From contig NC_061862.1 in the NCBI RefSeq assembly GCF_907164915.1, forward strand, positions 92,583,995 through 92,647,994: a stretch of 64,000 bases of DNA, read 5' to 3'. This DNA is from Impatiens glandulifera. Lineage: Eukaryota; Streptophyta; Magnoliopsida; Ericales; Balsaminaceae. Positions 12,946 through 25,974 of this stretch are shown piece by piece. The translations under genes were made by a program, and so were the position numbers. The notes beneath the pieces are model-generated. The model was not told where the DNA came from. It was given only the letters and a program-made list of their open reading frames with translations, and ran no database searches. Each line of letters opens with the position of its first letter. Position 1 is the first letter of the stretch.

Positions 12946-15426
12946 ATGAAGAAAACAATGGTGACCAGTTTCCTTCTCATGATTATGGCGACTGTTCTTT
13001 CTTCCCCATCTACTAACGCGATTGTCCCAGAAATCAGATCAACTTACATAGTGCACATGGCAAAATCACAAATGCCTGCCATCTTCAACGATCACACCAA
13101 ATGGTATGGATCGTCACTCAGATCTGTCTCAGGATCCGCCAAGATTCTCTACACCTACAACAACGTCATTCATGGATTTTCCGCCAGTTTGACGGAAAAC
13201 GAGGCCCTGCAACTCCAAAATCACCCCGGAATTCTAACTGTCTTGCCGGAGATGAAGTATCAGTTGCACACCACTCGTACGCCGGAGTTTCTGGGTCTCG
13301 ATAAAAACGCCGATTTATTCCCCGAATCGGATTCCGAGAGTGAAGTTGTCATCGGAGTTCTCGATACAGGAATCTGGCCGGAGAGTAAGAGTTTCGACGA
13401 TACCGGAATGAATCCAGTTCCGACTTCATGGAAAGGAATATGCCAATCCGGCACAAATTTCAACGAATCAAATTGTAACAGGAAATTGATCGGGGCTAGA
13501 TACTTTTCAAAAGGATACGAAGCTGTAATGGGTACGATTGATGAATCTAAAGAATCCAAATCGCCTAGAGACGATGAAGGACACGGCACCCATACCTCCA
13601 CCACCGCTGCCGGTTCCGTCGTGGAATCCGCCAGTCTTCTCGGCTATGCTGCCGGAACTGCACGAGGTATGGCGATTCGTGCCAGGGTTAGTGCTTATAA
13701 AGTATGTTGGTTAGGTGGTTGTTTCAGTTCTGATATATTAGCCGCCATGGATAAAGCCATTGAAGATAACGTTAATGTTTTATCATTATCTCTCGGCGGC
13801 GGTATGTCTGATTATTACAGAGACAGCGTCGCCATCGGAGCTTTCGCCGCTATGGAGAAAGGTATTCTCGTATCTTGCTCTGCTGGAAACGCTGGTCCAA
13901 GCCCGTTTACTTTATCAAACGTTGCTCCATGGATAACAACCGTCGGCGCCGGAACCCTAGACAGGGATTTCCCTGCTTATGTTAGTCTGGGTAATGGAAA
14001 GAATTTCTCCGGCGTATCACTTTACAAAGGAGATTCACTTCCTAATAAAATGCTTCCGTTTGTTTACGCCGGAAATGTTAGTAGTTCAACAAATGGTAAT
14101 CTTTGTTTGATGGGAACTTTAATACCGGAAAAAGTTTCCGGTAAAATTGTTCTCTGCGATCGCGGCGTAAATTCTCGTGTACAGAAAGGTTCGGCGGTAA
14201 AGGCCGCCGGTGGGGCCGGGATGATCTTATCGAACACGGCGGCGAACGGGGAGGAGCTTGTCGCCGACGCTCACTTGTTGCCGGCAACGTTGGTGGGTCA
14301 GAAATCCGGTGATGACATCAAAGGTATATTATTATGTTTTTGACAAAATATTAATTTAATCAAATCAATTACTAAGATTTTAAAACAAAATACAAACATG
14401 CCAAATAAATTAAGTATAAAATCTTCTAAATTATATTAATGGCCAATTTATCTAGTATTCTAATAATTTTTTTTTTTTATATTATCATTAAATAAAGGTT
14501 ACATCAATTCGGATCCTAACCCAACCGCAACCATCCTATTTGAGGGAACAAAGATCGGAATCCAACCGTCGCCCGTCGTGGCGGCGTTCAGTTCACGAGG
14601 CCCGAATTCAATAACATCCGAGGTTTTGAAACCCGACTTGATCGCTCCGGGCGTAAACATACTAGCCGGATGGACAGGAAACGTCGGACCCACAGGTCTA
14701 CCCGTTGACACAAGACGGGTCGGGTTCAACATAATATCCGGCACTTCAATGTCTTGCCCGCATGTAAGCGGTCTAGCCGCCCTGATTAAAGCTGCACATC
14801 CCGATTGGAGCCCCGCCGCCATTCGATCCGCCCTGATGACCACCGCTTACACCGTTTACAAAAACGGAAAACCCTTACAAGACAGTGCAACTGGTAACCC
14901 GTCAACTCCTTTTGATCACGGATCCGGTCATGTCGACCCGGTATCAGCTCTGAATCCGGGTTTAATCTACGATCTGGGTATCAACGATTATCTGAATTTC
15001 CTATGCGGAATCAATTATACTGATTCGCAGATAAACACCCTTGCCCGGAAAAACTTCACTTGTGATCAAGGAAGTAAGAAGTATAGTCTAAATGATTTCA
15101 ACTACCCTTCGTTTTCCGTCCCGATCACAACCCAGACCGGGTCGGGATCGCCGGAGACGACGACCGTGAAGTATTCTAGAACTGTTACGAACGTGGGAGC
15201 TCCGGCGACGTATAAAGTTTCGATTAAAATGGAGGGGAGCGACGTGAAGGCGTCGGTTGAGCCGGAATCGCTGAGTTTTAGTGAGGCGAATGAGAAGAAA
15301 TCTTATACGGTTGCGTTTACGGCGAGAAATTTGGGGGCGGAATCGAATAAGGTTGTGTTTGGGAGAATTGAATGGTCGGACGGGAAACATTTGGTCGGAA
15401 GTCCGATTGCGGTTACGTGGACATAG
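12946..15426 (+). CDS. SBT1.7: Subtilisin-like serine protease (SBT1.7/ARA12-like)
   Basis: A secreted cell-wall serine endopeptidase of family S8. Exons 12946-14323 and 14498-15426 (intron 174 bp, GT-AG, phase 1) give 768 aa. An N-terminal signal peptide covers residues 1-25. An I9 propeptide follows (TYIVHMAK at 33-40), with maturation expected near [11 protein letters not shown] (108-118). The catalytic set is present: D140 (VLDTG), H213 (GHGTH), oxyanion N315 (SAGNAG) and S543 ([12 protein letters not shown]). A PA domain sits between N315 and the intron, and a C-terminal Fn3-like domain ends the protein. Similarity to Arabidopsis ARA12 runs end to end, so the closest relative is probably SBT1.7. 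That enzyme acts in the apoplast, including on mucilage-release factors in seed coats (family knowledge). The start at 12946 is chosen because it begins a normal signal peptide; an in-frame ATG at 12868 would add 26 residues. The intron is unusual, since ARA12 itself is intronless. Confidence 0.93.
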
Positions 15427-16014
15427 AAATTAGTTATAATTAATTACAGTGTTCTTCAACTGTATATTAATTTGTGGGTTATTTTTAATAAATAAGTTTA
15501 ATATGTTGAATCTTATTGATTTGTGATGATTGGATCATGTTATTAACACTTGTAAAGTGTAATTGTGGGGTTTGATTCCAATTATGAAGAAAGCAAATGC
15601 TCATAAATCATAATTATTCATGTGTTTGGGTATTTTTTTTTTAATTGATAGAACAAAGTGGAAAGAGTAGTAATATATGCCATTATATGTTGCATTTTAG
15701 CCTAACTTTAAGTCTTTATTTATGGAATAAGATGAATCAAATAAACTTATTAAAAAATGATATTTCTCTACGGCAATTATCAAATAAATTAGAAGGAAAA
15801 AAACAAGTTGAATGTTATTAAAAATAGATCATTAATTAGCTAATAAGTTTAACAAACCATAAAAAAACTAAAATAAACTAATGCATCAATAAAATTAAAT
15901 TTTAACCCACTATTCATGATGACAAAAGTATTTTTTTTTTAAATTAGAGATTATTGGTTTTATACTTCTATTTACACTAAAAATATCTTAAATTGAAGTG
16001 TTTTTAAAAGATAA
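15427..16014. other. Subtilase 3' flank
   Basis: AT-rich. The 3'UTR probably lies in the first 100-200 bp, with AATAAA-like signals near 15487. Nothing else recognised. Confidence 0.5.
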
Positions 16015-16526
16015 AAATTTTTTACTTAAAACGTTTTAAATAATTTAAATAAAAATAAAAATAAATTTTTAAGAATAACTCAAACTAATCCAATCAAAGT
16101 TAAGACTTAAGATGATCAACTCAATCACAAATATACACTTTTAAAAGAATATTAATACTATGAGAAAAGAAAGTAAGATATTAAAACTATGGACAACTTT
16201 GATATTAGTTCTCTTTGGGTAAATTATTTAATTTTTTCTATTAAATTTTTCAAAGAGATAAAAGATTATGAGTTGTCTCTCACTTAAACGTCTTAAAAGT
16301 TTTAAAATAAAATAAAAATATATTTTAGGAATAATTCAAACTAATCCATTCAAAATTAAGTTGAATCCACTCAAAATTAAGTTGATCAATCCAATCACAA
16401 ATAGACACATTTCATAGACAACTAATTAATATGTGAGAAAATAAAGTAAGCTATCAAAAAATATGGACATCTTTGATGTTAGTTTTCTTTAGGCAAAATA
16501 ATTAATTTTTTCTATTAAATTTTGTT
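16015..16526. repeat. Tandem duplication, about 275-bp period
   Basis: Two diverged direct copies at about 16015-16250 and 16288-16526 share CAAACTAATCCA, CAATCACAAATA, ATGGACA and TTTTTTCTATTAAATTTT in order. The second copy has a small internal doubling of the CAAAATTAAGTTGA motif. Confidence 0.75.
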
Positions 16527-17569
16527 TCAATTATTTATATGAACTAATTTTATTTGTTTTACTATAAATAAATTTAATACTCTCTTTTAAATTTTAAAAA
16601 ATAACATTGTTAAATATATTTTCAATTTTTAATTTTTATCTTTTTCTAAACATATTTGTAATAATTTTTTATTTCAGTCTTTTTATTTAACATTCAATTT
16701 AATAATTGTTTTTTAAAATAATTTTTTTATACAATAATATTATAAATTAAATAATAAATATTTATGAATTAATTAAAATATTATAAATTATTATTTTAAT
16801 TTATTTTATATTATAGTAAGTTTTCTTAAAATCATAATTTAATTATTAATATTTTTATATATCTGATAAGATATTTATACAAACAAAATTAAATTATTTA
16901 AAATATTAATATATTTGTATATTGGCATGATAGTTTAGTGTTTGGTTTACTTCTTTTTTCAGTTAATTAATTAAAAATAATTGATTTGTAAGTTAACCAT
17001 ACAAATTTATAACTTACCTCTTCTACAATCTTAAAAGAGATAAGGGATAAATTTGATTTAAAGAAATTTAATTTATAAAATTAAATTGATTATCCACCTT
17101 TATTATTTAATCAATCGCCACTTATAAAAATTTCAAGAATGTTTATAAGTGTTTAAATCAGATATTTATGTTGATTTGATGTTTGATAATACTTAGGAAA
17201 TGCATCTCGCTCTATGTCTCTCGTACCCGTTAAAAATCGATCTTTATTTTACAACCTTTTTAACCTTTTTGTTTTATTTAGATAATTTAATTCTTATGTT
17301 TTATTTATTCAATTTTTCCCATAATTTAAACATATATTTAAATTTAATATTTTAAATAAACATAAACACTTACGTTTTGATGTTGAATATTATAAGAAAT
17401 GATACTTGAAAATATCAATTTGAACAAGTTAGATTTTAAAACTAAATCCAAATGGACTTTTAATAAAAAATAAGTATGAAAATTTTCTAAAATTATTTAA
17501 AAGTTATTTTCTTTTTCTTTTTTTCCGTAAAAACACATTTAAAATTGAAAGTTGAAAACAAACAAACCA
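16527..17569. other. AT-rich intergenic DNA
   Basis: No gene, RNA gene or transposon end recognised. Confidence 0.5.
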
Positions 17570-18847
17570 TTGAGCCTGTTGAAACGGATGCTAGGTGCAC
17601 CTCCGGTTCGGGAGCGGCCTAGTTCGGTTTGAGTGTGATTTGGATTGGAGTCAATCGCGGTCCAGTCTTCAGTCAAATGAGTCCGAGTACGCGCGGGTGG
17701 ACTAGGCGAGTGAGCACTGACTCATGCGTTGGAGCCCGGGTTTTGGCCAAGTCCTTGGTTGTCTTCAACATTTAGCCAAAATCAAAATTGCAGAAGGCCT
17801 TGATCGTGATTATGAGGGTACGGAGATCTTCATCTCCCCTTTTAGAATTTATCCACCATGTTCCTATGTGTCATTCAACCGTTAAAGGGTTGACGGAGCT
17901 CCAATAAAAATAGGTCAAAAAATAGAGTTTTGGTCATAAAGACCATAAAATTCGTAATTCATTTGAGTCGAACTCATCCATAAAACCATAAATGACTACA
18001 TTTTGGACATTTTTTAAATTGAAATTTGATCTTTAATTGAAAATTTTGAAATTTGGCAAACTTGCCTTATTTGCTCTGGATTGATTTGATAATACTTCTA
18101 ATATCATTTAAAATGTGTTAGAAGACTTTTGGAGTCACTATTCTTAAGTTAAAGCCAAATTTTTAGAAAATTTAAAATTAAATTTGAGCATTTCTTATTT
18201 AACCAGATTTGTTCAAATTGGTTTTGATTAAAAGGTCTTATGATTAATTTCAGATCAAGAAATTCAAAGAATCATATAGTATAAAGTACACCCGAATTGA
18301 ATTGTAAAATTTTTTAACTTTGATTGATAACATTAATTAAAATATGAATGATAATTTACAGTGAATTTGAGAACCTTCCTAGACTCTTGTTGAAATTTTA
18401 AGATGATTCAGAACCGAGCTTAGAAGCTCTTAGAAGCTCTATTCAAGATTTTCAAAAAAAAAACTTAAAATCTTGAAAATTTGAATGGCGGGATTATGTT
18501 GAAACTTGATTGATGGCTTGGGGTTGGTTCCTTGTTCTTCATGGCTCGAAGGTTCCTTTTATAGTTGGCCTAAGTTGGTAGGTTGATAAAGTAGGCTAAA
18601 TTCGTACAAAGGCCATGATGACTTTGCTACTTGCTAGGCCAAATCCTATCCCTTCGGTTAGTAAGATGAGCTACGAGATCACCTTGATAAAGTGGTCATT
18701 CTAGCTTTCGGATGTCATCATTTGGTCCATACTTGCGAAGTTCTTGGGCATGGACGTGCAGTCCGCGTCCTGTCTGTGTTCCATGTGCATGTCCGTCAGT
18801 CTGGGCGTTACCATGTTGGCACGCGTCTGGCCATCACGTGAACTAGG
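17570..18847 (+). mobile_element. GC-richer LTR-retrotransposon-like relic
   Basis: Base composition shifts abruptly from AT-rich flanks to near-balanced DNA. 18360-18720 shares ordered landmarks with 6540-6900 (GAGAAC..TCCTAGA, AATGGCGG, TTTATAGTTG), suggesting two copies of one repeat family. No ORF, PBS or paired LTR is seen. The assignment to an LTR element is an inference from the promoter-like layout and the dispersed copies. Confidence 0.4.
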
Positions 18848-18855
18848 CATTGTTT

Positions 18856-19040
18856 TTTTTAGAACGCTGGTTCCGCTGCTCCTATGGAGTGCGACTAATC
18901 CCGCGGGTTAAGTATATAGCCCGCAAACACACTTAATCATTTAACCAAGCGCATAATTTGCCGCCTGACGGGTTCGAACCCAGGACCTCATGGAGGCTTA
19001 GGGGATATCCACCTCTTGTTGCCGCTAGGCTAGAAGAGGG
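18856..19040 (-). mobile_element. tRNA-derived SINE, about 185 bp
   Basis: On the minus strand there is an internal RNA polymerase III promoter: A box TAGCCTAGCGG (19032-19022) and B box GGTTCGAACC (18980-18971), about 40 nt apart. A short A-run (read on minus) ends the element at about 18861-18853. The 8-bp sequence CATTGTTT flanks it at 18848-18855 and 19046-19053, a likely target duplication. It sits at the edge of the GC-richer relic. The layout resembles plant Au-type SINEs; family membership is not proven. Confidence 0.75.
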
Positions 19041-19053
19041 GATGTCATTGTTT

Positions 19054-19158
19054 GATTTGGGCCAAACGACTTTTGGTTCGTTTGATATGTATTTTATAAA
19101 TTTTATTTTAAAAAAAATGCATAAAATTAATTAATAAATTTAAATTTTATATTTTACC

Positions 19159-19190
<32 letters not shown>

Positions 19191-20122
19191 TAGGGTTTTA
19201 TTTTTAACTATTTTAGAATTATTATTACAATATTTTTGTTCAAAATAATTATTTAATTTCTCTAAATTTTAAATTTAATTATATTGAATACAATCTTCAT
19301 TTAAAATATTTACTTAGTTTTTGTTTAATTATTTTATATTTATAAATACAATATTTATTTAAAATAATTATTTGATGAGAGAATTATTTTAATAAAATAT
19401 TATTTAAAGACTTCAAATTTATTTAAAATTATATTAGATAAGTAAAATTTAGATGTTTAAATATTAAATAAGATAATGTTTTTAACTTTTTTATATTGAT
19501 ATTTTAAAACTATTAATTATTCTTTTATATATTTATATAAATAAATAAATCTATAAAATATAAAATTCAAACATGTATAATAATATTTTAAACTAATTAT
19601 TTATCATATTTAAATTATTACAATAAAATAATATTATATTTAAAACATATTTTTTATATTAATATTTTAAAATTATTATTTATTGAGAAAAATAGTAAGC
19701 ATTCATTTTGTTTACTTGAGCCTCTCTGATCATATATATATTTTTCTTTCTTTGGTCATCTAATATTTCAAATATTATCTACTAATAAATATATATAAGA
19801 ATTTTTTAAAAATATATATTATAATAATTTAATCAATTAAAACTTTAAATAACATAACCTTCATCAAATAAAATTTGAATATTTTTAACCAACATCAAAT
19901 AAGCGCAACTAAATAGATGAGATTCTAATCGAATTAAATTTTTACTTTTTAAAATCAGACCTCTCCAAATCAGGGTTTAAGATGCCTAAATAAAACATGT
20001 CTCATGTGGTAAATTACCGACAACACTACTTCCCATGTCGGGTGATGGCTTTACTAATTTGGAACTATTTATTAAAGTGAAAATATTTTTTACACCTCCT
20101 AAGTCCTAACATAACATTAAGA
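19054..20122. other. AT-rich intergenic DNA
   Basis: Contains a short (AT)n run near 19164-19190 and nothing else recognised. Confidence 0.5.
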
Positions 20123-20350
20123 GCTAGTTTTATGTTTTGAGTTTTTAGGGTTTTCTTACTAAACACTCGTTATATTGTATAATAGTATTTTTTTTTAATC
20201 AACATATTAAAATACTCTTATTTTATTTTAAATTTTAAATGTAAAAAATATTACAATATATCAACTCATTAATACTAAAATAAATTATTTTTTCATCAAA
20301 TAATGTTTTTTTATAAAAAATAAACTCCAAATTAAACATCAAACAAGCTC
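20123..20350. mobile_element. Possible MITE relic
   Basis: Begins GAGCTAGTTTTATGTTT and ends AAACATCAAACAAGCTC, an imperfect inverted pair about 230 bp apart. The ends resemble the GGCCTTGTTTGG MITE family found further right. No clear target duplication. Confidence 0.35.
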
Positions 20351-22682
20351 TGATTGTCTGGTGGCATTACGTACAAACGGCCATGGAGAAATACTTCTCT
20401 TTTTATTATCGGCCACTTCCACCAGATCAGATCATCTGGTCACTGCACTTCCACATCATTCAAAACTCATATATAAAGTATAAACATATGATATATATAT
20501 ATTTAAATACTTTTTAATTTATTAAAGGGGAGGTATAAAAAAGGGAATTTTGGAGAGAGACGACAGAATGAACGACGTGTCACCACATAAAAATAATAAA
20601 AGATAAGAAAAAAAAAAAAAAAATTGTTAAATTAAATAATCATTCATAATTTCATGAACATTGTAAAATATATTGTCATGATTATTTTGTCTTAATATTT
20701 TGTGTTGTGTTTAAATGATTTATTTTATTAATTATATATATATAATAAATATCTTTTAAATATTATATAATGTACATTATTAAAAACTCTACAATAGTCA
20801 TTTTGAATATTTCAATCTTGGATCTGAATATATGACAATGTATAATTATCATAATTTAATCAAATAACATCACATAAACATAAATACTAAAATCAAATCA
20901 GCTTCTCATAAATTAATGATAATTGAAATTCTAAAATAATTTATATTAAATTATAAATCATTTTCAATATTTAAAAAAATTATAAAATTTTGATTTAATT
21001 CCAATTTTTAGATTTAAAAAATAATTAATATAATATTATCTATATTATTAAGATATTTGACACAGCCCTATCAAGCGTCAAGAGTTTTTTTAGTGTTCGA
21101 TTCTCACTAAAAATAACATTACATGTTAAATTACTAAATTAAAAAAAATATCGGTTTCAACAGGTTAAATTTTTAAATTCTAAAAAAAACAAAATATTAG
21201 TTCGAAATATTAATTTTCTAATTTAAAAAAACAATATATTATTTGGAAATGTAAACTTACTAAATTAAAAAATAAATATTCAAACTTTTTAACTTTCTAA
21301 ATTAAAAACAAAATTGTTATATATATATTGTGTGAAAATTCTAATTACTAATTAAGATTTCATATTTCTAAACATATATTGAAAATTCTAATTAGTAATT
21401 AAGATTTACAAATTAGTATATACACATTTAAAAGTTAAAAAACAAGTCTCCCACAACCCACATGTGTCATCAGTCATGTGATGTGGCCTGTGGGGCTCCT
21501 GTATATTGAAAATGACTTTTCTTTTCTTTTATTTTTTTTATAATGACCAATTTTCGAATCGACCATTTCTACTCCATTTAGGAAATTAGGAACTCTCAAA
21601 TGATTATCACTTAAAATAAATCAACCCAATTGAATGGTAAGTATGATCCTAACAAAATTTCATGAGTTTGTTATAGAAAATTGACTTAATGATCAACTAT
21701 AAACTATATTGAGACATTTATTATAGTATATATAACCCATTAATCAACTCTTTTATGTAAGTTATAAATTTTAATTTCATTTTATTCTCATCATTTTTCT
21801 TACCTATCCTCAAATGGTTTGGTTGGCTTTGCTACAAATGATTTATTCTTTATTATTTTTTTGCTAAAGAAAAATGAATTTGATCGTTAACATTTGTAGT
21901 AGTTATTGACTCACATAAAAATATTCAATTTAAAAGTTTCTATGAAAATTTGGGTGCAACATAAAGTCGCTAATTCCATCGACAAATTGTAAACTATTAA
22001 TTAAGAGTATATATAAATTAAAAATAAATAAATAATATTATGTAGTGATAGTTTGATTAGGGCACTTTTGATATTGGGTTTTTCTGATTTTTTCTGAATA
22101 TTTTATTTAAAAAGTTGTCTAATAAAAATGAGTTATTTAATATTTATTTAATGTATTTAAAATTTAAATTTAATAAAATAAAATAAAAATATTTTAATAA
22201 TAAAATAAAGGAATAGAGGAAGGGGCCGCTTGAGTGTGGTAATCTTTTTGAAAAAGAATTAGATATTTTAATTGATGAATTAATAATTTGATAATTAAAA
22301 TCTAAAAAAAATGTGATTATGATTATTATGATATTTATTTAATGTATTTAAAATTTAATTTTAATAAAATAAAGTAAAAATATTTTAATAATAAAATAAA
22401 AGAATAGAGGAAGAATAGAAGAATGAATTATTATGATTTATTTTTTTAATTTTATTTAATTTAATAAGAATAAAGGACAATTATTTGATTAATAAGAATA
22501 AATGACTATTATTTTGAAATTTAAATTAATAATTAAATAATTTAATAGTCATAATTATGAAGGGTTAAGGTAGTTCTCTTAATTAAACAAAATAAAATAT
22601 TTCTTTTTAATTTAAAATTTTACTATTCAATTTATTAAATTTAAGTGGTAATCGAATTTGTCATACATTTGATCGACACTTA
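20351..22682. other. AT-rich intergenic DNA
   Basis: No gene. A motif repeated near 22140-22230 and 22330-22410 (TATTTATTTAATGTATTTAA followed by a T/A-rich tract and GAATAGAGGAAG) is a short local duplication of about 190 bp. Confidence 0.45.
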
Positions 22683-22947
22683 GGCCTTGTTCGGATTGAG
22701 TTTTTTTAAAAAACCCAGAGAGAGAAAAAATTAATGATTGTGGATGATTTTGAGGTGTTGGTGATTATTTTTGGTAAAAAGACTTAAAGGGTATTAATAT
22801 ATGTAAATAAAATAAAAAATAATAATTTAAAGTGAAGGGTATTTTAATATTTTGGTTAATGAAATGAGTGATGTGATTGTTGAGGAGTGATTGATTGGAA
22901 AATTGATTTTGTTTGGGTTTTTCAAATAACCCAAAGAGAACAAGGCC
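22683..22947 (+). mobile_element. MITE, full copy 1 of an inverted pair
   Basis: 265 bp with inverted ends GGCCTTGTTCGGAT / GAGAACAAGGCC. The ends and the 2-3-bp TA/TWA flanks resemble Tourist-type (PIF/Harbinger) MITEs. It has no coding capacity and shares its last GGCC (22944-22947) with the next copy. Confidence 0.8.
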
Positions 22948-23206
22948 TTTTCTCTTTAGGTTATTTAAAAAACCCCACAAAATCCATTTTCCAATCAATC
23001 ACTTCTCATCCATCACATCACTCATATCATTAACCAAAATACAAAAATACCCTCTATTTTAAATTATTATTTTATATTTTATTTATAAATATCAATACCC
23101 TTTAAGTCTTTTTACTAAAAATAATCATTACTTTTTCAAAATCATCACCTATCATCTAAATTTTCTCTCTCTTGGTTTTTTAAAAAACCCAGAACCGAAG
23201 AAGGCC
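22944..23206 (-). mobile_element. MITE, full copy 2, opposite orientation
   Basis: 263 bp, the reverse complement of the preceding MITE with scattered differences, ending GAAGAAGGCC then TAA. The internal landmarks TAAAAAGACTTAAAGGGTAT and TGATTGATTGGAAAAT are found in both, so the pair can fold into one long hairpin of about 260 bp per arm. Confidence 0.8.
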
Positions 23207-24069
23207 TAAGTTAGTTTATTTTATTTTTAAATTTGTTTAAATAATAATAAAAAAAATCAAATGAGCTCGTTGCGTAAGAGACCGTTACACATAAAATAAT
23301 ATTAATAATTTTCTTTGGTCCGCGTCTACGCTTACTCTTGACTTCGTTATGGGCCTGGTTTGATTTTGGATTATTCCATTATCAAAATAAGGCCTTGTTA
23401 GGTTTAAATAATTCATAGAGTTTCTTTAGATTTTTCAAATAATTCTTAAATTATTTAAAATATATTGATGAGTTGTGCTTTTTTTTTATAAAAAATAATT
23501 AAAATGTTAATATTAATAAAATAATTTTTATTTTTAAATTAAAGATATTTTATTTATATATTTAATAAATTTAAGTGAATTAAATGATTTTAACATAAGC
23601 CTTAAATAAATTATCATTCATATTATATCACCATTTACTTAAAATATTATTTATATTTTAAAAAAATGTTAAATAATTTTTTAATATATATTTAACTTCT
23701 ATATAATTAACTCACTTTTTAATAACGAAGCATATTATTTAAAAGTAATCTCAAATAAAAAAAATGAGGCCTTTTTTAAACATATTTAAGTAAAAGAATA
23801 TTATGAATATAAATATACTTTTTAGAAAAATTAATAATTTGTATTTTAATTAATAATTTGATTTATAAAAAAAATTAATTAAGAGTTTATATAAAATATG
23901 GTTTCGATTCTAACAGCCTATTGGAATTTGGAGCTCTTTTTAGTTTTTCTTTTTAAAAAAATAACTTTTTTAGTATATTAATATTTTAATTATCGAATTA
24001 CTTAATTTATTGACGAAGATTAAAATGACATTGATAATGATATATTTGAGTGTCGATTTAATAGAAGGG
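23207..24069. other. AT-rich DNA with a MITE-end fragment
   Basis: A GGCCTTGTTAGG motif near 23393 and GAGGCCTT near 23766 look like worn ends of a related element. Otherwise nothing recognised. Confidence 0.35.
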
Positions 24070-24450
24070 TGGTTCAAATTTAGAATGATGTTAATATGAT
24101 ATTATAGTACATGTAAATGTGAATTTAATTATGGTGTTAATAATGAATTCTTGAATTATAAATTAAATTTGAGGAGTTGAATGAAAATGTAGTTTGAATT
24201 GAGAGATGTTAATAATGAATTCTTAAAAAAAAATATGATAGTATACGTGGATGTGAATGTGAGAAATCGATGAAATTGTGGTTGAATTGAAAGTGAGGTT
24301 AATAATTAATCTTTAAAGAATAAGATATGATGGTACATATGAGTTTAAATTTAAGAGATTGATGAAATTATTATTTGAATTTAAAGTGATGTTAATAATA
24401 ATTTTGTAAAGAATAAGATTCGATATATATGTTAGTACAAATTTGATAGA
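24070..24450. repeat. Minisatellite, about 90-bp unit, about 4 copies
   Basis: Diverged tandem units built around TTGAATT(T/G)AAAGTGATG, TTAATAATGAATTC, AAGAATAAGATATGATGGTA and GAGATTGATGAAATTGTGG. Confidence 0.65.
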
Positions 24451-25739
24451 CAGAATATCTTATTTTATAATGTGTCCTTTTTTTTAAAAAAAATCAATAT
24501 ATAAGATAAGTTTTTTTAAAACAATGTTTTTGCAGTTTTTCCTAACCTATACCATCAATTTTTAATGTGTTTTATTTTTTAGTGCGTTATAGTTAATAAT
24601 ACATTTTGTAAAGTACCTATATATAATATAGTATTATTGCACTAGTATTTTTTATTTTTTTTAGATCATTCATGTTTTAATATTGTATATATAAAAGTCG
24701 TTTTAATTGTTATAAATAATAATAAATATTGAACTAATCAAACGGATTCAATATTTAAAAATTTGAAGTCGTGATATGAAAAAATATATATCACATTTTA
24801 GCTAAAGATGACACGTGTGCATAATAGTAGTACAAATTTGAATTATTGTTTTCATTTGTAGTAAATAAATTGAATCTCTAATTCTCTATCAATATTAATT
24901 ACACTTCATATTTTCAAGTCTAATCAATAACTTTGTTATATATATATATATATTAAATTATTTGTTAGTTAATTTTTTTTTACTTTTTCCATTAGTCAAC
25001 TTAGTTTAATCATTAATTTTTTTTTTTTTTTTTGAAGAATATGTTAAACAGATAAACAAAGTCGCTAATTGTATTAATCTCGCATCATTTTATATATAAA
25101 CAACGTTAAAAAAGATGTTTTTTAAAGTTATAATATATAGAACTAAGACTAAATACTAAAGAGAATACATAATTTTACGCTTTCATTTTTTTTATAATGA
25201 CAATCACACCGTGGAGGAAATAACTTTATTCAAAATAGAGTTTGTCATAATTTAAGAATTATTATAAAAATTAAAATTACATTCTTCCAATTATAAAGTT
25301 TCTTTCAACTTTGAAATGTCATAATTGAGTCTATTGAAATTAAATTATAATAGTTTCACCTCATTTATTGTAAGTAAGGAGTTAAGGTAGTTGGAAATTG
25401 AATAGCATTTGATAAATTTAGTAACATTCACGCTATTTTATTGAAAATGAGTCTATCTTGATTAGCCTAAAGTTTGTTTGTTATTTATTGACATTTTCCT
25501 TCTCTCTTTCTTGATAATATTTGTTTGTTTATTATTATTATTTTTTTTATCTTTTCAAATTTCAGAAATTTAAATAGGTTATTTGAAAATTATTTTTGTT
25601 CATTATTTTTTCGTCTTAGATTAAGAATTATTTAAAAATTTATATTATAAAAATATCGTATAATTTAAATAATTATTATTTTAATTAATGTTATTTGTTA
25701 CCGATATTTTGAATAAATATTACATCATTTATACATTAT
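24451..25739. other. AT-rich intergenic DNA
   Basis: Homopolymer T runs (for example near 25020) and short AT repeats; no gene seen. Confidence 0.5.
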
Positions 25740-25974
25740 GGCCTTGTTTGGATTTGGGTTTTCCAAATAATCTAATAAAATCAATTATCATATCACTTTC
25801 TTTCATTCTTTAAATCAATTAATTCATTAACCAAAAATTATAAATTATAATTATTTATTTTATTATATATATTCATCCTTTTAAATCTTTTTACCAAAAA
25901 AAAAACATCATTATCTTTTCAAAATCATCACCAATAATCATTTTTCTCTCTTTTCAGGTTATATCGAACAAGCC
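25740..25974 (-). mobile_element. MITE of the GGCCTTGTTTGG family
   Basis: Ends GGCCTTGTTTGGATT and ATCGAACAAGCCC form inverted repeats, with TAT on each side as a likely 3-bp target duplication. The interior keeps the family landmarks TAACCAAAA, TTTTTACCAAAAA and TCAAAATCATCACC in the orientation of the 22944 copy. Confidence 0.7.

Noticed and set aside
13260..15390. Minus-strand ORFs over the subtilase exons (13260-13604, 14499-14843, 15088-15390)
   Set aside because: Antisense shadows of a GC-richer coding region; no motif.
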